DNA of 64,000 bases from CAYMZZ01 sp964395095 (lineage in GTDB: Bacteria; Bacteroidota; Bacteroidia; Chitinophagales; Chitinophagaceae). Position 1 is the first letter of the stretch, and each line of letters begins with the position of its first letter. This document shows positions 26,479 through 33,888 of the stretch, in pieces. The notes under the pieces are model-generated. The model was not told the origin of the DNA, did no database searches, and saw only the letters and a list, made by a program, of their open reading frames with translations. Location: the NCBI GenBank assembly GCA_964395095.1, contig CAYMZZ010000014.1:58188-122187 (forward strand). The letters run 5' to 3'. The position numbers and the translations under genes are program-made.

Positions 26479-27216
26479 TTAATTTTCTGTTTTTTCGTTC
26501 CAATAATAGCTGTCGGGAGTAGGTCTTTGCCCGAAGATTGCCGTACCAACTCTCACAATGGTTGCGCCCTCCGCTATGGCGGTTTCCAAATCGCCGCTCA
26601 TCCCCATCGACAATTCTTTCATTTCTACATTTGGAATGTTTAAGGCAATAATTTGTTGCTGAATGTCTTTGAGCAATCGGAAACATTTACGCACTTGTTC
26701 AGCTTCAGCACTCAACAAACCTATGGTCATCAGCCCTTTTATTTTTAGGGTTTCCAATTGGGCGACACGGTTAACCAGGTCAATAACAGTATCAGGACTT
26801 GCGCCAAATTTGCTTTCCTCATAGGATGTATTAACCTGTATGAGTACCTCGATGGTTTTGTTCTCAAGCAGCAAACGTTGGTGCAGCTTTTCGGCTAAGT
26901 CCATTCGGTCAAGCGATTGGATACAGGATACATTGTACTTTAAAAGGTCTTTGATTTTATTGGTCTGCAAATGCCCGATAAAATGATTGTTGTGCGGGAC
27001 TTCCTTTAAGGCTTCGTACTTTTCTTTTAGTTCCTGCACCTTGTTTTCGGCTATTAAAGTTTCTCCTGCCTGCAAAGCGATTTTAATACGTTCCGCAGGT
27101 ACGGTTTTGGTAGCCAGCAACAATTTGACTTCATCGGGTCTTCTGTTATTTTTTTCGCAGGCGTTGCTTATCCGTTGCTTAATGGCTGCAATGTTTGTCA
27201 GGATTTGTTCGCTCAT
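26479..27216 (-). CDS. YggS/PROSC-family PLP-binding protein
   Basis: Starting at the ATG at 27216, which overlaps the AAA-ATPase stop in an ATGA arrangement, gives 245 residues. The PLP lysine lies in LLLATKTVPAERI. The barrel pattern continues through NHFIGHLQTNKI, VLIQVNTSYEESKFG and the ELSMGMSGDLETAIAEG phosphate-binding block, which are diagnostic for YggS. The family holds PLP and controls its homeostasis and that of amino acids; it has no strong catalytic activity. Its presence inside an ICE operon, rather than beside cell-division genes, is unusual. Confidence 0.9.
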   Translation of the reverse strand: MSEQILTNIAAIKQRISNACEKNNRRPDEVKLLLATKTVPAERIKIALQAGETLIAENKVQELKEKYEALKEVPHNNHFIGHLQTNKIKDLLKYNVSCIQSLDRMDLAEKLHQRLLLENKTIEVLIQVNTSYEESKFGASPDTVIDLVNRVAQLETLKIKGLMTIGLLSAEAEQVRKCFRLLKDIQQQIIALNIPNVEMKELSMGMSGDLETAIAEGATIVRVGTAIFGQRPTPDSYYWNEKTEN

Positions 27217-27935
27217 ACTTCTATACATTTTTGTTTTTCCTCCAATTCTTTAATCAATACCGCTTTTATAAGGGTAAACGTATGGTCTCTCGCTTCGCCA
27301 AAAGAAATATCATACTTACGTTCTATATTTTGTATTGCTTTCGGAAAACGGGATAATAGCTTGTCATAATAGGTATCTAAGGTTTCACGCTTCGGCATTT
27401 CAAAATTGATATGCAACTGAAACCGCCTTAGCAAAGCCTTGTCAATAATTTCGGGGTGGTTGGTAGCACATAGCAACAATGCCTTTTCGGGATAATAATC
27501 TATCAACTGTATGAGTGTGTTTACCAGCCGGCGCATTTCGCCAACGTCTTTATCATCGTTGCCCCTTGCTTTTCCAATTTGGTCAAATTCATCCAAGAAC
27601 AAAACGGCTTTTTCCCTGCCTGCCTTGTCAAATACCTGTTTAATGTTTTGCGATGTTTCACCAATCCGGGAACATACTACGTTACTTAAATTGAGTATGA
27701 GAATGTTCTTGCCCAATGCGTTTGCAATGGCTTTGGCGGTCATCGTTTTGCCACAGCCTGAACTTCCGTGTAAAAGCACCTTGTTGTTTACAGGCAGCCC
27801 GTATTGACTTAATTCTTCAATATAGGCGTGTTCCTTAATAAGCTGCACAAACTTTTGCCTGTTACTTTCATCAATGAATACATCGTCTAAAGCAACCTGT
27901 TCTTTATCATTTATTATAAGGTCATATACATTCAT
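27213..27935 (-). CDS. AAA-family ATPase
   Basis: The 240-residue protein has Walker A GSSGCGKTMTAKAIAN (about residues 57-72), Walker B AVLFLDEFDQIG (about 113-124), a sensor-1 asparagine in LLCATNHPEII and an arginine-finger region LLRRFQLHINF. The layout is that of single-domain AAA+ ATPases related to the ClpX/FtsH-type core. The substrate is unknown. It shares 4-base ATGA overlaps with both neighbours (GNAT upstream, YggS downstream), so all three are translated together. It could remodel or activate a protein encoded in the same operon. Confidence 0.88.
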   Translation of the reverse strand: MNVYDLIINDKEQVALDDVFIDESNRQKFVQLIKEHAYIEELSQYGLPVNNKVLLHGSSGCGKTMTAKAIANALGKNILILNLSNVVCSRIGETSQNIKQVFDKAGREKAVLFLDEFDQIGKARGNDDKDVGEMRRLVNTLIQLIDYYPEKALLLCATNHPEIIDKALLRRFQLHINFEMPKRETLDTYYDKLLSRFPKAIQNIERKYDISFGEARDHTFTLIKAVLIKELEEKQKCIEV

Positions 27936-28468
27936 TGTCGGCTGTCTTTGTTGTTTTTACTGATTTGATATAGAAAGTTTAGTCGTGGTGCTTCGCCAAA
28001 ATAGGTTACTTCCTGCGCTGAAATTTTTTCTGCGCCCAAACGACTTATGGCTATTTGTGAACGGACATTATCAGCCCCAATGTGGAAGTAAACCTTTGAA
28101 ACGAATTGAAAGATATAATCGAGCATCATCGCTTTTACCAATAGGTTAGTACCTTTTCCCCAGTGGCTTATGGCATAGAAAGTATAACCGATGAATATGC
28201 TGTTCTCCTGTGTGTTGTAATCATAAAAGCGGGTACTGCCAATCGTATCTCCGGTTGCTTTCTCTACTATTTTAAATGCTCCTTTGCTTTGCATAGCCCC
28301 ATCAAAGAATGTTTTGAATACATCTTTTTTCCAACGGTCTTTGGAAGGATGCTGTTCCCATATTTTGGGGTCGGAAGCTATGGCATATAAAAGTTCAAAA
28401 TCCTTTTCCTGCAAGGGATAAAGGATTGTCTTTTCGTTTTCTAATATGGGCTGAATATTGAACTCCAT
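27932..28468 (-). CDS. GNAT-family N-acetyltransferase (RimJ/RimL-like)
   Basis: A 178-residue GNAT protein. The pattern LYPLQEKDFELLYAIASDP (N-terminal), then IGSTRFYDYNTQENSIFIGY and the acetyl-CoA-binding stretch HWGKGTNLLVKAMMLDYIF (RimL-like) are recognisable. It would transfer an acetyl group from acetyl-CoA to an amine in a protein or small molecule. The first of the tightly overlapping genes of the operon on the YggS side. Without a neighbour of known substrate, the target is unknown. Confidence 0.85.
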   Translation of the reverse strand: MEFNIQPILENEKTILYPLQEKDFELLYAIASDPKIWEQHPSKDRWKKDVFKTFFDGAMQSKGAFKIVEKATGDTIGSTRFYDYNTQENSIFIGYTFYAISHWGKGTNLLVKAMMLDYIFQFVSKVYFHIGADNVRSQIAISRLGAEKISAQEVTYFGEAPRLNFLYQISKNNKDSRQ

Positions 28469-28476
28469 TCCTGCTT

Positions 28477-28809
28477 TTAAAAGTTATCGTAATTTATCTT
28501 AATGATGTTACTGATAGGTGCTGCCACACAAGCCAGTATTAAACCTTGCTGTATATGGGCTTCCGATAAAACGAAGTTCCGTCTTAGCCTTACTTCACCT
28601 TCTTCCAGTTTACAGACGCAAGTGCCACAGTTTCCCCTGCAACAAGAATGCGGTGCATCAATACCTGCATTTAACAAGGCGTCAAGCAATGGAATTTGCC
28701 TGTTCCATTGAACTTGTTTCGTAACTCCCTCCATTGTCAGGGTTACTTCCACCGTGTCCGATGCTTTTTCTTGGGCTGTTGAAAGGTTACTGTTATCGTC
28801 CAAATTCAT
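28477..28809 (-). CDS. 2Fe-2S ferredoxin
   Basis: The 110-residue protein shows the plant-type [2Fe-2S] ligand pattern Cx4Cx2C in HSCCRGNCGTCVC with the fourth Cys about 30 residues later in LILACVAAP. A 20-residue variable extension precedes the domain. It should transfer single electrons in the cytoplasm. It lies between two GNAT genes in the same operon. A redox partner could be the truncated haemoglobin encoded 570 bases away in the neighbouring operon, or an enzyme outside the window; this is inference. Confidence 0.88.
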   Translation of the reverse strand: MNLDDNSNLSTAQEKASDTVEVTLTMEGVTKQVQWNRQIPLLDALLNAGIDAPHSCCRGNCGTCVCKLEEGEVRLRRNFVLSEAHIQQGLILACVAAPISNIIKINYDNF

Positions 28810-28815
28810 ACTTTA

Positions 28816-29295
28816 TTATTTTTTGTCTTGCGGTACGTTCCATTCATACCATAACCAATCGTTATTTTCCTTTCCGCCCATCTGCTCATAGAATTTCTTA
28901 GCTGCATCGTTCCAGGGCGCAATACCCCATTTAATTTGCCCACAGTTGTTTAACTCGGCTTCTTTTTTCAAAGCATCCATTAGCCTTGCGCCAATTTTTT
29001 GCCCTCTGTACTTTTCATCAATATAGAACTCCTTCAGGTAGATGTTTGGCTTGTTCTGCGGGGTGTAAGGGAGAAAATAATACACCAACATCCCAGCAAT
29101 TTTATCATTGTCTTCTGCCACGATACAATAAAAGTCAGGCGGGTCTTTACGAAATCCACTTTCCCGTACAATGTCAGGTGTGATTGCGAAAACGTCAATG
29201 TAGTTTTCAAAAATTGCCAACTCTTTCATTAAAGCCCAAACTTTATCGCTGTCAGCTTCAACCGCTTTGCGGATTTTTACTTCGGTATTTATCAT
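28816..29295 (-). CDS. GNAT-family N-acetyltransferase (diamine acetyltransferase-like)
   Basis: This 159-residue GNAT protein has VKIRKAVEADSDKVWALMKE at the start, then the acetyl-CoA site LKEFYIDEKYRGQKIGARLM (RGxxIG pattern) and IKWGIAPWNDAAKKFYEQMG, close to the spermidine/diamine acetyltransferase style. It is the promoter-proximal gene of the six-gene operon that runs to 25740. It is separated from the upstream haemoglobin operon by the terminator-like repeat at 29321-29376. Confidence 0.86.
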   Translation of the reverse strand: MINTEVKIRKAVEADSDKVWALMKELAIFENYIDVFAITPDIVRESGFRKDPPDFYCIVAEDNDKIAGMLVYYFLPYTPQNKPNIYLKEFYIDEKYRGQKIGARLMDALKKEAELNNCGQIKWGIAPWNDAAKKFYEQMGGKENNDWLWYEWNVPQDKK

Positions 29296-29320
29296 TTATT
29301 TTAATTTTATTGAGGATTAA

Positions 29321-29376
29321 AAAACAGAAAGCCGGATAGTCTTAACCACCTCCGAGCTTTCAGATTTTAGTTATTT
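29321..29376 (-). terminator. Terminator-like hairpin, copy A of a twin repeat
   Basis: On the - strand the sequence after the haemoglobin stop forms a stem GAAAGC...GCTTTC with a bulge, followed by a T-rich run (CTGTTTTTT). It is about 84 percent identical, without gaps, to 33823-33878, which follows the catalase gene. Both therefore close - strand operons. Confidence 0.75.
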
Positions 29377-29382
29377 CAAATC

Positions 29383-29757
29383 TTATCCATTCTCTTGTAT
29401 TTTATGCAACATAATTCTTGCGATGTTTGCGGCTTTCTGTTTGGCTTCTTCTGCCTTTAGCCCCGAAAAATTTTTGTCAATGGTTGTGTGCCAAATTGCC
29501 AACCAAGTATCAAAATGGGTTTTGTTCAGTTCAGTTTGTTTGCTCAACAAAATGTGCTTAATCATCGGATTGCCTTTGAAGTTTTCTTTACCGAACAAAA
29601 TCGTCTCCCAAAAACTGTACATTCTCGGCAGGTGATGTTCCCAATCCACTTTCGCAATATCATTGAATATGTACCCAATGGTTTTATTGGCTCTTACTCC
29701 TTCATAAAAAGTGTTTACCAATAATTCTATGTCTTTAAGGTTCTTTATATCTGTCAT
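29383..29757 (-). CDS. Truncated haemoglobin, group III-like
   Basis: The 124-residue protein has the 2-on-2 globin pattern: LLVNTFYEGVRANKTIGYIF, then HHLPRMYSFWETILFG (B-E region) and the proximal His in ELNKTHFDTWLAIWHTTID. The length and HHLPRMYSFW stretch match group III. Such globins bind O2 and NO; group III proteins are poorly characterised. It is the last gene of the cbb3 oxidase operon, implying a role in oxygen or NO handling near the respiratory chain. A transcription terminator follows. Confidence 0.9.
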   Translation of the reverse strand: MTDIKNLKDIELLVNTFYEGVRANKTIGYIFNDIAKVDWEHHLPRMYSFWETILFGKENFKGNPMIKHILLSKQTELNKTHFDTWLAIWHTTIDKNFSGLKAEEAKQKAANIARIMLHKIQENG

Positions 29758-29785
29758 TGACTGTGTTTTTTTACTGGTTCATTTA

Positions 29786-30193
29786 TTAGTTAGGTGAAAA
29801 AAGGTATCTTACAAAATAATACATTGCCCAACCCAAAAAGCCGATAATGATAATCCAAACCCAAGAGGGAATGCTCTGCGGTGTTTCACTTCCGACAATG
29901 AGGAAAGATTTTTGGTCGCCTTTGCCATAAGCGTTTATCATCAGTGGCAAAACGCCATCTACCACAGTATTTTCTTTAATACCTTCAACGGCTATTGCTG
30001 GCCCATTACGAACCACAAAAGGAATTATGCGTATGCCCTCCTTTCCGGTGGGGTCTTTGCTTACGATTTTCAGCGAGTGTTCACCGTCTGCAAGTTTTCG
30101 TGTGTCCAGTTTAAAACCTGCTGGTGCAAACACTTCGGCAATAGGCTGTGTGTCGCTGTCAATAAAAATTATTATTTTACTTTTCTCACCCAT
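29786..30193 (-). CDS. Tail-anchored protein of the cbb3 operon, Ig-like domain
   Basis: A 135-residue protein without a signal peptide. The first 100 residues are beta-rich (IIIFIDSDTQPIAEVFAPAG, EHSLKIVSKDPTGKEG, IIPFVVRNGPAIAVEG) and resemble a small immunoglobulin-like sandwich. A single membrane segment (SWVWIIIIGFLGWAMYYFVRY) ends the chain. Similar genes sit beside cbb3 oxidase genes in Bacteroidota and are often annotated cytochrome c, but no CxxCH haem site is present here, so that name is not used. A role in oxidase assembly is possible. Confidence 0.6.
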   Translation of the reverse strand: MGEKSKIIIFIDSDTQPIAEVFAPAGFKLDTRKLADGEHSLKIVSKDPTGKEGIRIIPFVVRNGPAIAVEGIKENTVVDGVLPLMINAYGKGDQKSFLIVGSETPQSIPSWVWIIIIGFLGWAMYYFVRYLFSPN

Positions 30194-30194
30194 T

Positions 30195-30455
30195 TCACCA
30201 ATTATTTAAAACTGTTCTCTTGATGTGTTGATTGGATTTTTCTCCCGGTTTTATCAGCCATTTTATGGAGAAAAAAAATGTCAGTAAAACGATAGCAGAA
30301 ACTGTAGCTATAATAACATAATCCCATTGGCTTTCCGCACCAGCACCGTGAGCAATACCTTTAAATATCTTTGGTTGATTTCGTTCGCAGACAGGACAGG
30401 CATAGGCTGCTCCTACAAGCAACAAGAGGAAGAGTGTTGTGATTGTATGCTTCAT
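30195..30455 (-). CDS. Small membrane protein with periplasmic CPVC motif
   Basis: An 86-residue protein with a signal peptide (LFLLLLVGAAYA) followed directly by CPVCERNQPK and then one membrane segment (VIIATVSAIVLLTFFFSIKW). The CxxC placed just after the cleavage site could bind copper or exchange disulphides. It lies between the cytochrome c subunit and the tail-anchored protein, 1 base from the latter, so it is part of the cbb3 operon. No named family is recognised. Confidence 0.6.
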   Translation of the reverse strand: MKHTITTLFLLLLVGAAYACPVCERNQPKIFKGIAHGAGAESQWDYVIIATVSAIVLLTFFFSIKWLIKPGEKSNQHIKRTVLNNW

Positions 30456-30460
30456 ATTGT

Positions 30461-31468
30461 TTAATCTTTTATTTTCTTTATAAAATCCATAATTTTTTTT
30501 ATTTCTTCAGGTTTTACTTCAGGTGCATTGTTGCCCCAACTGCTCCGCTCGTAGTTAATGATAGCGGCGACTTCATTTTCTGTCCAGCCTAAATTCGTAC
30601 CTATGGGAGCCATTGCACCATATTCGGCACGTGCATCATAGCCGTTCATAATAATGTCCACATATAATTGGAGATTTTTACCAGTTACTACCGGACTTCC
30701 TTTAAGTGGGGGAAAAGCCCCTGCAAGTCCCTCGCCATTCGCTTGGTGGCAGCTTGCACAGTTGGCAGTATAAAGAGCTTTTCCATCAATAGCAGGTAAA
30801 CCACCACCAGTTTTATTGAGCGCTTGTTTTTCTTCACGCTTGTAAAGAAATTCCGGTGTTTTGCTTGCTTCGGGCAGCTTTGTTTGTTTTAACGATTGCA
30901 GGTAGGCAACAAGATTTAAAGCATCCTGCGTAGCAATAACTTTACCGCTTCTGCCTTTCATATAATTGGCAGGTATGCTAACGATTACATCGTTCGGAGC
31001 AGGTTCGTCTTTGTAAGTAAACAGGTATGGATAGGCAGGCATTATTGACTGCTCAACTACTATGCGTGGATTATAAAGGTGTACCAAATTCCATTCTAAA
31101 CTTGGCTGGCGGTTTCCTACATCCGTAAGGTCGGGACCTGTTCTTTCTGTTCCCATTAGCGTTGCCGTATTACGCCAAAAATCTGTTCTTGTATTGCCAG
31201 CATAATCTGCTGCAAGTGAAGGGCGGTTGCCCCACATCCTGTCCATATCAACATTCCGCACCTGTTGGGTGTGACAGGCGACACATCCATTGGAAATAAA
31301 CAACGCTTTACCTTTTATTGCTTCAGGGCTTAACGGTTCGCTATTGGGCAGAGGATAATTTTCTTCCTGATTGTTTAAGGCAGGTATAATGGCAACAAAA
31401 AGTGTCAGCCCCAAAAATAGTAGCGTAGCAGCACCGAATAATTTCTTATGATTATTGAACCAATCCAT
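30461..31468 (-). CDS. ccoO: cbb3-type cytochrome oxidase c subunit with two haem c sites (CcoO fused to a CcoP-like domain)
   Basis: The 335-residue protein has an N-terminal membrane anchor (LFGAATLLFLGLTLFVAIIPAL), then a first haem c site CVACH (about residue 62) in a CcoO-type domain recognised by QVRNVDMDRMWGNRPS and LMGTERTGPDLTDVGNRQPS. A second haem c domain with CASCH lies at about residue 238, with a distal Met in YGAMAPIG. It thus combines the mono-haem CcoO with one c-type domain like those of CcoP, delivering electrons to CcoN. No separate CcoP is encoded nearby. It is 8 bases from ccoN. Confidence 0.92.
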   Translation of the reverse strand: MDWFNNHKKLFGAATLLFLGLTLFVAIIPALNNQEENYPLPNSEPLSPEAIKGKALFISNGCVACHTQQVRNVDMDRMWGNRPSLAADYAGNTRTDFWRNTATLMGTERTGPDLTDVGNRQPSLEWNLVHLYNPRIVVEQSIMPAYPYLFTYKDEPAPNDVIVSIPANYMKGRSGKVIATQDALNLVAYLQSLKQTKLPEASKTPEFLYKREEKQALNKTGGGLPAIDGKALYTANCASCHQANGEGLAGAFPPLKGSPVVTGKNLQLYVDIIMNGYDARAEYGAMAPIGTNLGWTENEVAAIINYERSSWGNNAPEVKPEEIKKIMDFIKKIKD

Positions 31469-31476
31469 TTTACAGT

Positions 31477-33609
31477 TTAAGTCTTTGAGTGATTTGAGTG
31501 TGTAGTTATGTTACGTTCTTGCAATTTTTGTATGGCAACTTCGCCAATGTCAGTATAGGTAACTGTACTGCTCACCATTTTATAAAAGTTGTATGCAAAA
31601 ATCAGATGGGATAACCACATCAACGTACCTCCGATAGCCCGCCATAACCAATATGGCATCATCAGCGAGACACTTTCTATAAAGGGTTGCCCATTTAACC
31701 AGGCAAGCCCCCGCAAAGTGCCGCCGTACATAAGCGGTATAGTATAAAACATAAGCCCAATCAATGCCAGCCAGAAATGCACCCCTATGGTAATTTGCGG
31801 AGCCTCCTTTCCGGTAAGTCTCGGTATTACCGCATAGATACCTGCCCAAAGGAAAAAAGTGATAATTCCATACATAGTGAGATGGGAATGAGCAACCGTA
31901 AAATCAGTGAAATGCCACATAAGATTAGTAGAGCGGAATGCTTCGGCTGTTCCCTGCATCGAACCAGTAAAGTAGAAGATGATACCAACGAGAAAGAACG
32001 GCAAAGTGTAACTGTCCCGGAGTTTATACCAAGCCCCTTTAAACGTCAATAAAAAATTGGTAGTTCCTGCCACCACGGGAATTACCATTCCAACGCTTGC
32101 AACTATTGCAACTGTTTGTAACCACCACGGAATAGCACTGAAAACAAAGTGATGGGTTCCGATAAGCGTATAAAATAATATCTGTGTCCAAAAAGCCAAT
32201 ATGCCAAGACTGTAAGAATAAATTGGTTTATTAAGCTGTTGCGGAAGAAAGTAGTACACTATTCCCAATGTGAAAAGCATAAACCACATACCTACCGCTT
32301 GGTGCATATAATAGCCTTGTACAATGGTTTCTCCAAGCCCATTCTGCCACTGGGGCAGATATCCGACCAAAGCCACAATTGATATAAAGATTACCGCAGA
32401 AACAATATACCAATTGGAGATATAGATTTCTTCGGTTTTGCGACTGGCAATGGTTTTTATGTAATTACGCAGGGTGAAAGTAAGCCCAAGAACAAACAAT
32501 AGCATTATGGGCCATATATATTCCCTGTATTCACCACCACCATTATTTATGCCAGCCATTATACTTACAGAACCTAACAGAACTGCTGCATTAATAAGGT
32601 AAAGTGAATACCAAGCCCATTTTGTACTGGCTAAAGGTGCATTGCTTACCCGTGGCACTACGTAATATCCCAATCCAATCATACCGAGCGATGCCCATCC
32701 CCAAAATACGGCATTGGTATGTACAGGTCTTAGCCTGCCAAAACTCAACCAGCTTGTATCGTCAGCATTGGGCGCAATAAATTTAATGCCCAAGTATTCC
32801 CCAGCCGTAGTACCAAATAATAACCAGAATGTTGCCGTTCCTAAATACCACAATACTATCTTTGACAACGCAGGGTCAATATTGGGACGTGGCATTGCCC
32901 TCTTTTTAATAGCCACAACGGGTAGAACATTCATTTCGTAATGTTGTAGTAATCCTCGTTTGTCATTTGGAGATAGCGTTCCTGAAAGTTCATCATCGGT
33001 CAGCGAATACTCCAGCGCAGATTTTCTATGTTCTAAAGATTTCAGTTCATCGTCCGAAAGTTCATCCAAATAGTCTGCTAACTTTTCAGCGTCCTTTGTC
33101 CTTAGCTTATTCTTTTCATTTGATAAAACGTTACGAACCTTATATGATAATATCACCACTGCGGCTAATATCGGTAGGGCAATAAGCAACAATGTTATGA
33201 TTACGCCCGCCTCGTCCAGCAAAGAACCGCCATTGGGTTTGACGATGTTTTGTGCCATTGCATTGTTTTGGAATGCAAGAATGATAATAAGTATTGTTAC
33301 GGATTTGACGGAATTTCCATTCCTGATGTGAAACAATTTTTGTAACTGTTCTTTGCTTAGTTTGTATAAATGAACCTTTAACTTTTGAGAAATAAGGTTG
33401 CTGTCTTTTGTGTGATAGTGCGTTAACAGGTCATCGGCGGCTGATTTAATTGAGAGCGTGACAATAATGATTACAACCATAAATATTATGATAAGAACCA
33501 TAAGCACCCACTCGGTGCTGAATGAAAAACCTGATGGTGTCATATCCTGTGCCAGCGCAGGTGTAGCCATCAATAGAAATAACAGTATAAAAAAATGCCT
33601 CGCTTTCAT
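31477..33609 (-). CDS. ccoN: cbb3-type cytochrome oxidase catalytic subunit I with an N-terminal membrane extension
   Basis: A 710-residue protein. Residues about 230-690 are the haem-copper oxidase core with about twelve membrane helices. Metal ligands are visible: low-spin haem His in LRPVHTNAVFWGW, CuB His pair in GTHHFVFSAIPWW, a further pair in DFTVAHSHLTMYG, and YYMHQAVGMW. The first 190 residues add a signal peptide (MATPALAQ) and two more membrane segments separated by charged, Lys/Asp-rich stretches, which are not part of standard CcoN. The enzyme reduces O2 at low oxygen and pumps protons. The ATG at 33609 lies 66 bases after tRNA-Cys on the same strand, so they may share a transcript. 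Confidence 0.93.
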   Translation of the reverse strand: MKARHFFILLFLLMATPALAQDMTPSGFSFSTEWVLMVLIIIFMVVIIIVTLSIKSAADDLLTHYHTKDSNLISQKLKVHLYKLSKEQLQKLFHIRNGNSVKSVTILIIILAFQNNAMAQNIVKPNGGSLLDEAGVIITLLLIALPILAAVVILSYKVRNVLSNEKNKLRTKDAEKLADYLDELSDDELKSLEHRKSALEYSLTDDELSGTLSPNDKRGLLQHYEMNVLPVVAIKKRAMPRPNIDPALSKIVLWYLGTATFWLLFGTTAGEYLGIKFIAPNADDTSWLSFGRLRPVHTNAVFWGWASLGMIGLGYYVVPRVSNAPLASTKWAWYSLYLINAAVLLGSVSIMAGINNGGGEYREYIWPIMLLFVLGLTFTLRNYIKTIASRKTEEIYISNWYIVSAVIFISIVALVGYLPQWQNGLGETIVQGYYMHQAVGMWFMLFTLGIVYYFLPQQLNKPIYSYSLGILAFWTQILFYTLIGTHHFVFSAIPWWLQTVAIVASVGMVIPVVAGTTNFLLTFKGAWYKLRDSYTLPFFLVGIIFYFTGSMQGTAEAFRSTNLMWHFTDFTVAHSHLTMYGIITFFLWAGIYAVIPRLTGKEAPQITIGVHFWLALIGLMFYTIPLMYGGTLRGLAWLNGQPFIESVSLMMPYWLWRAIGGTLMWLSHLIFAYNFYKMVSSTVTYTDIGEVAIQKLQERNITTHSNHSKT

Positions 33610-33675
33610 ATATCGCTTTGCTTATGTTTGATTTGGGTTGTTCTAAGGCAATCCTATAGAACAGTTAATAAATTG

Positions 33676-33745
33676 AGGTCGGGAATGGAATTGAACCACT
33701 GTAAAAGGTTTTGCAAACCTTTGCCTACCACTCGGCCACCCGACC
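33676..33745 (-). tRNA. tRNA-Cys (GCA)
   Basis: A 70-nt cloverleaf on the - strand. Acceptor GGTCGGG pairs with CCCGACC. The anticodon arm is AAGGT-TTGCAAA-ACCTT with anticodon GCA. The T arm is AGTGG-TTCAATT-CCATT, with a wobble pair. The discriminator is T, as expected for tRNA-Cys. CCA is not encoded. It lies in the cargo region of the ICE between the catalase and cbb3 operons, about 66 bases before ccoN. A tRNA gene as ICE cargo is unusual and may support translation in a new host. Confidence 0.9.
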
Positions 33746-33822
33746 TTAGAGTTTTATGCAATACTATTTGTCATTTTCTTTGTCCATTTTTAGTTTAAGA
33801 AAAATTGTATCGTGTATCATCC

Positions 33823-33878
33823 AAAATAGAAAGCCCGAAAGTTTCAACCACCTCCGGGCTTCCAGATTTCAGTTACTT
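33823..33878 (-). terminator. Terminator-like hairpin, copy B of a twin repeat
   Basis: Stem AAGCCCG ... CGGGCTT on the - strand just after the catalase stop, followed by TTCTATTTT. It aligns without gaps to copy A at 29321-29376. It probably ends the cupin-dapA-katA transcript before tRNA-Cys. Confidence 0.75.
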
Positions 33879-33888
33879 ACTGATTAAT

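Noticed and set aside
29786..30193. Cytochrome c label for the tail-anchored protein
   Set aside because: No CxxCH haem-binding motif is present in the protein.
33676..33745. tRNA-Cys as the ICE attachment site
   Set aside because: ICE-type genes occur on both sides and no repeat of the tRNA end was noticed; it is treated as cargo, but a nested insertion is not excluded.
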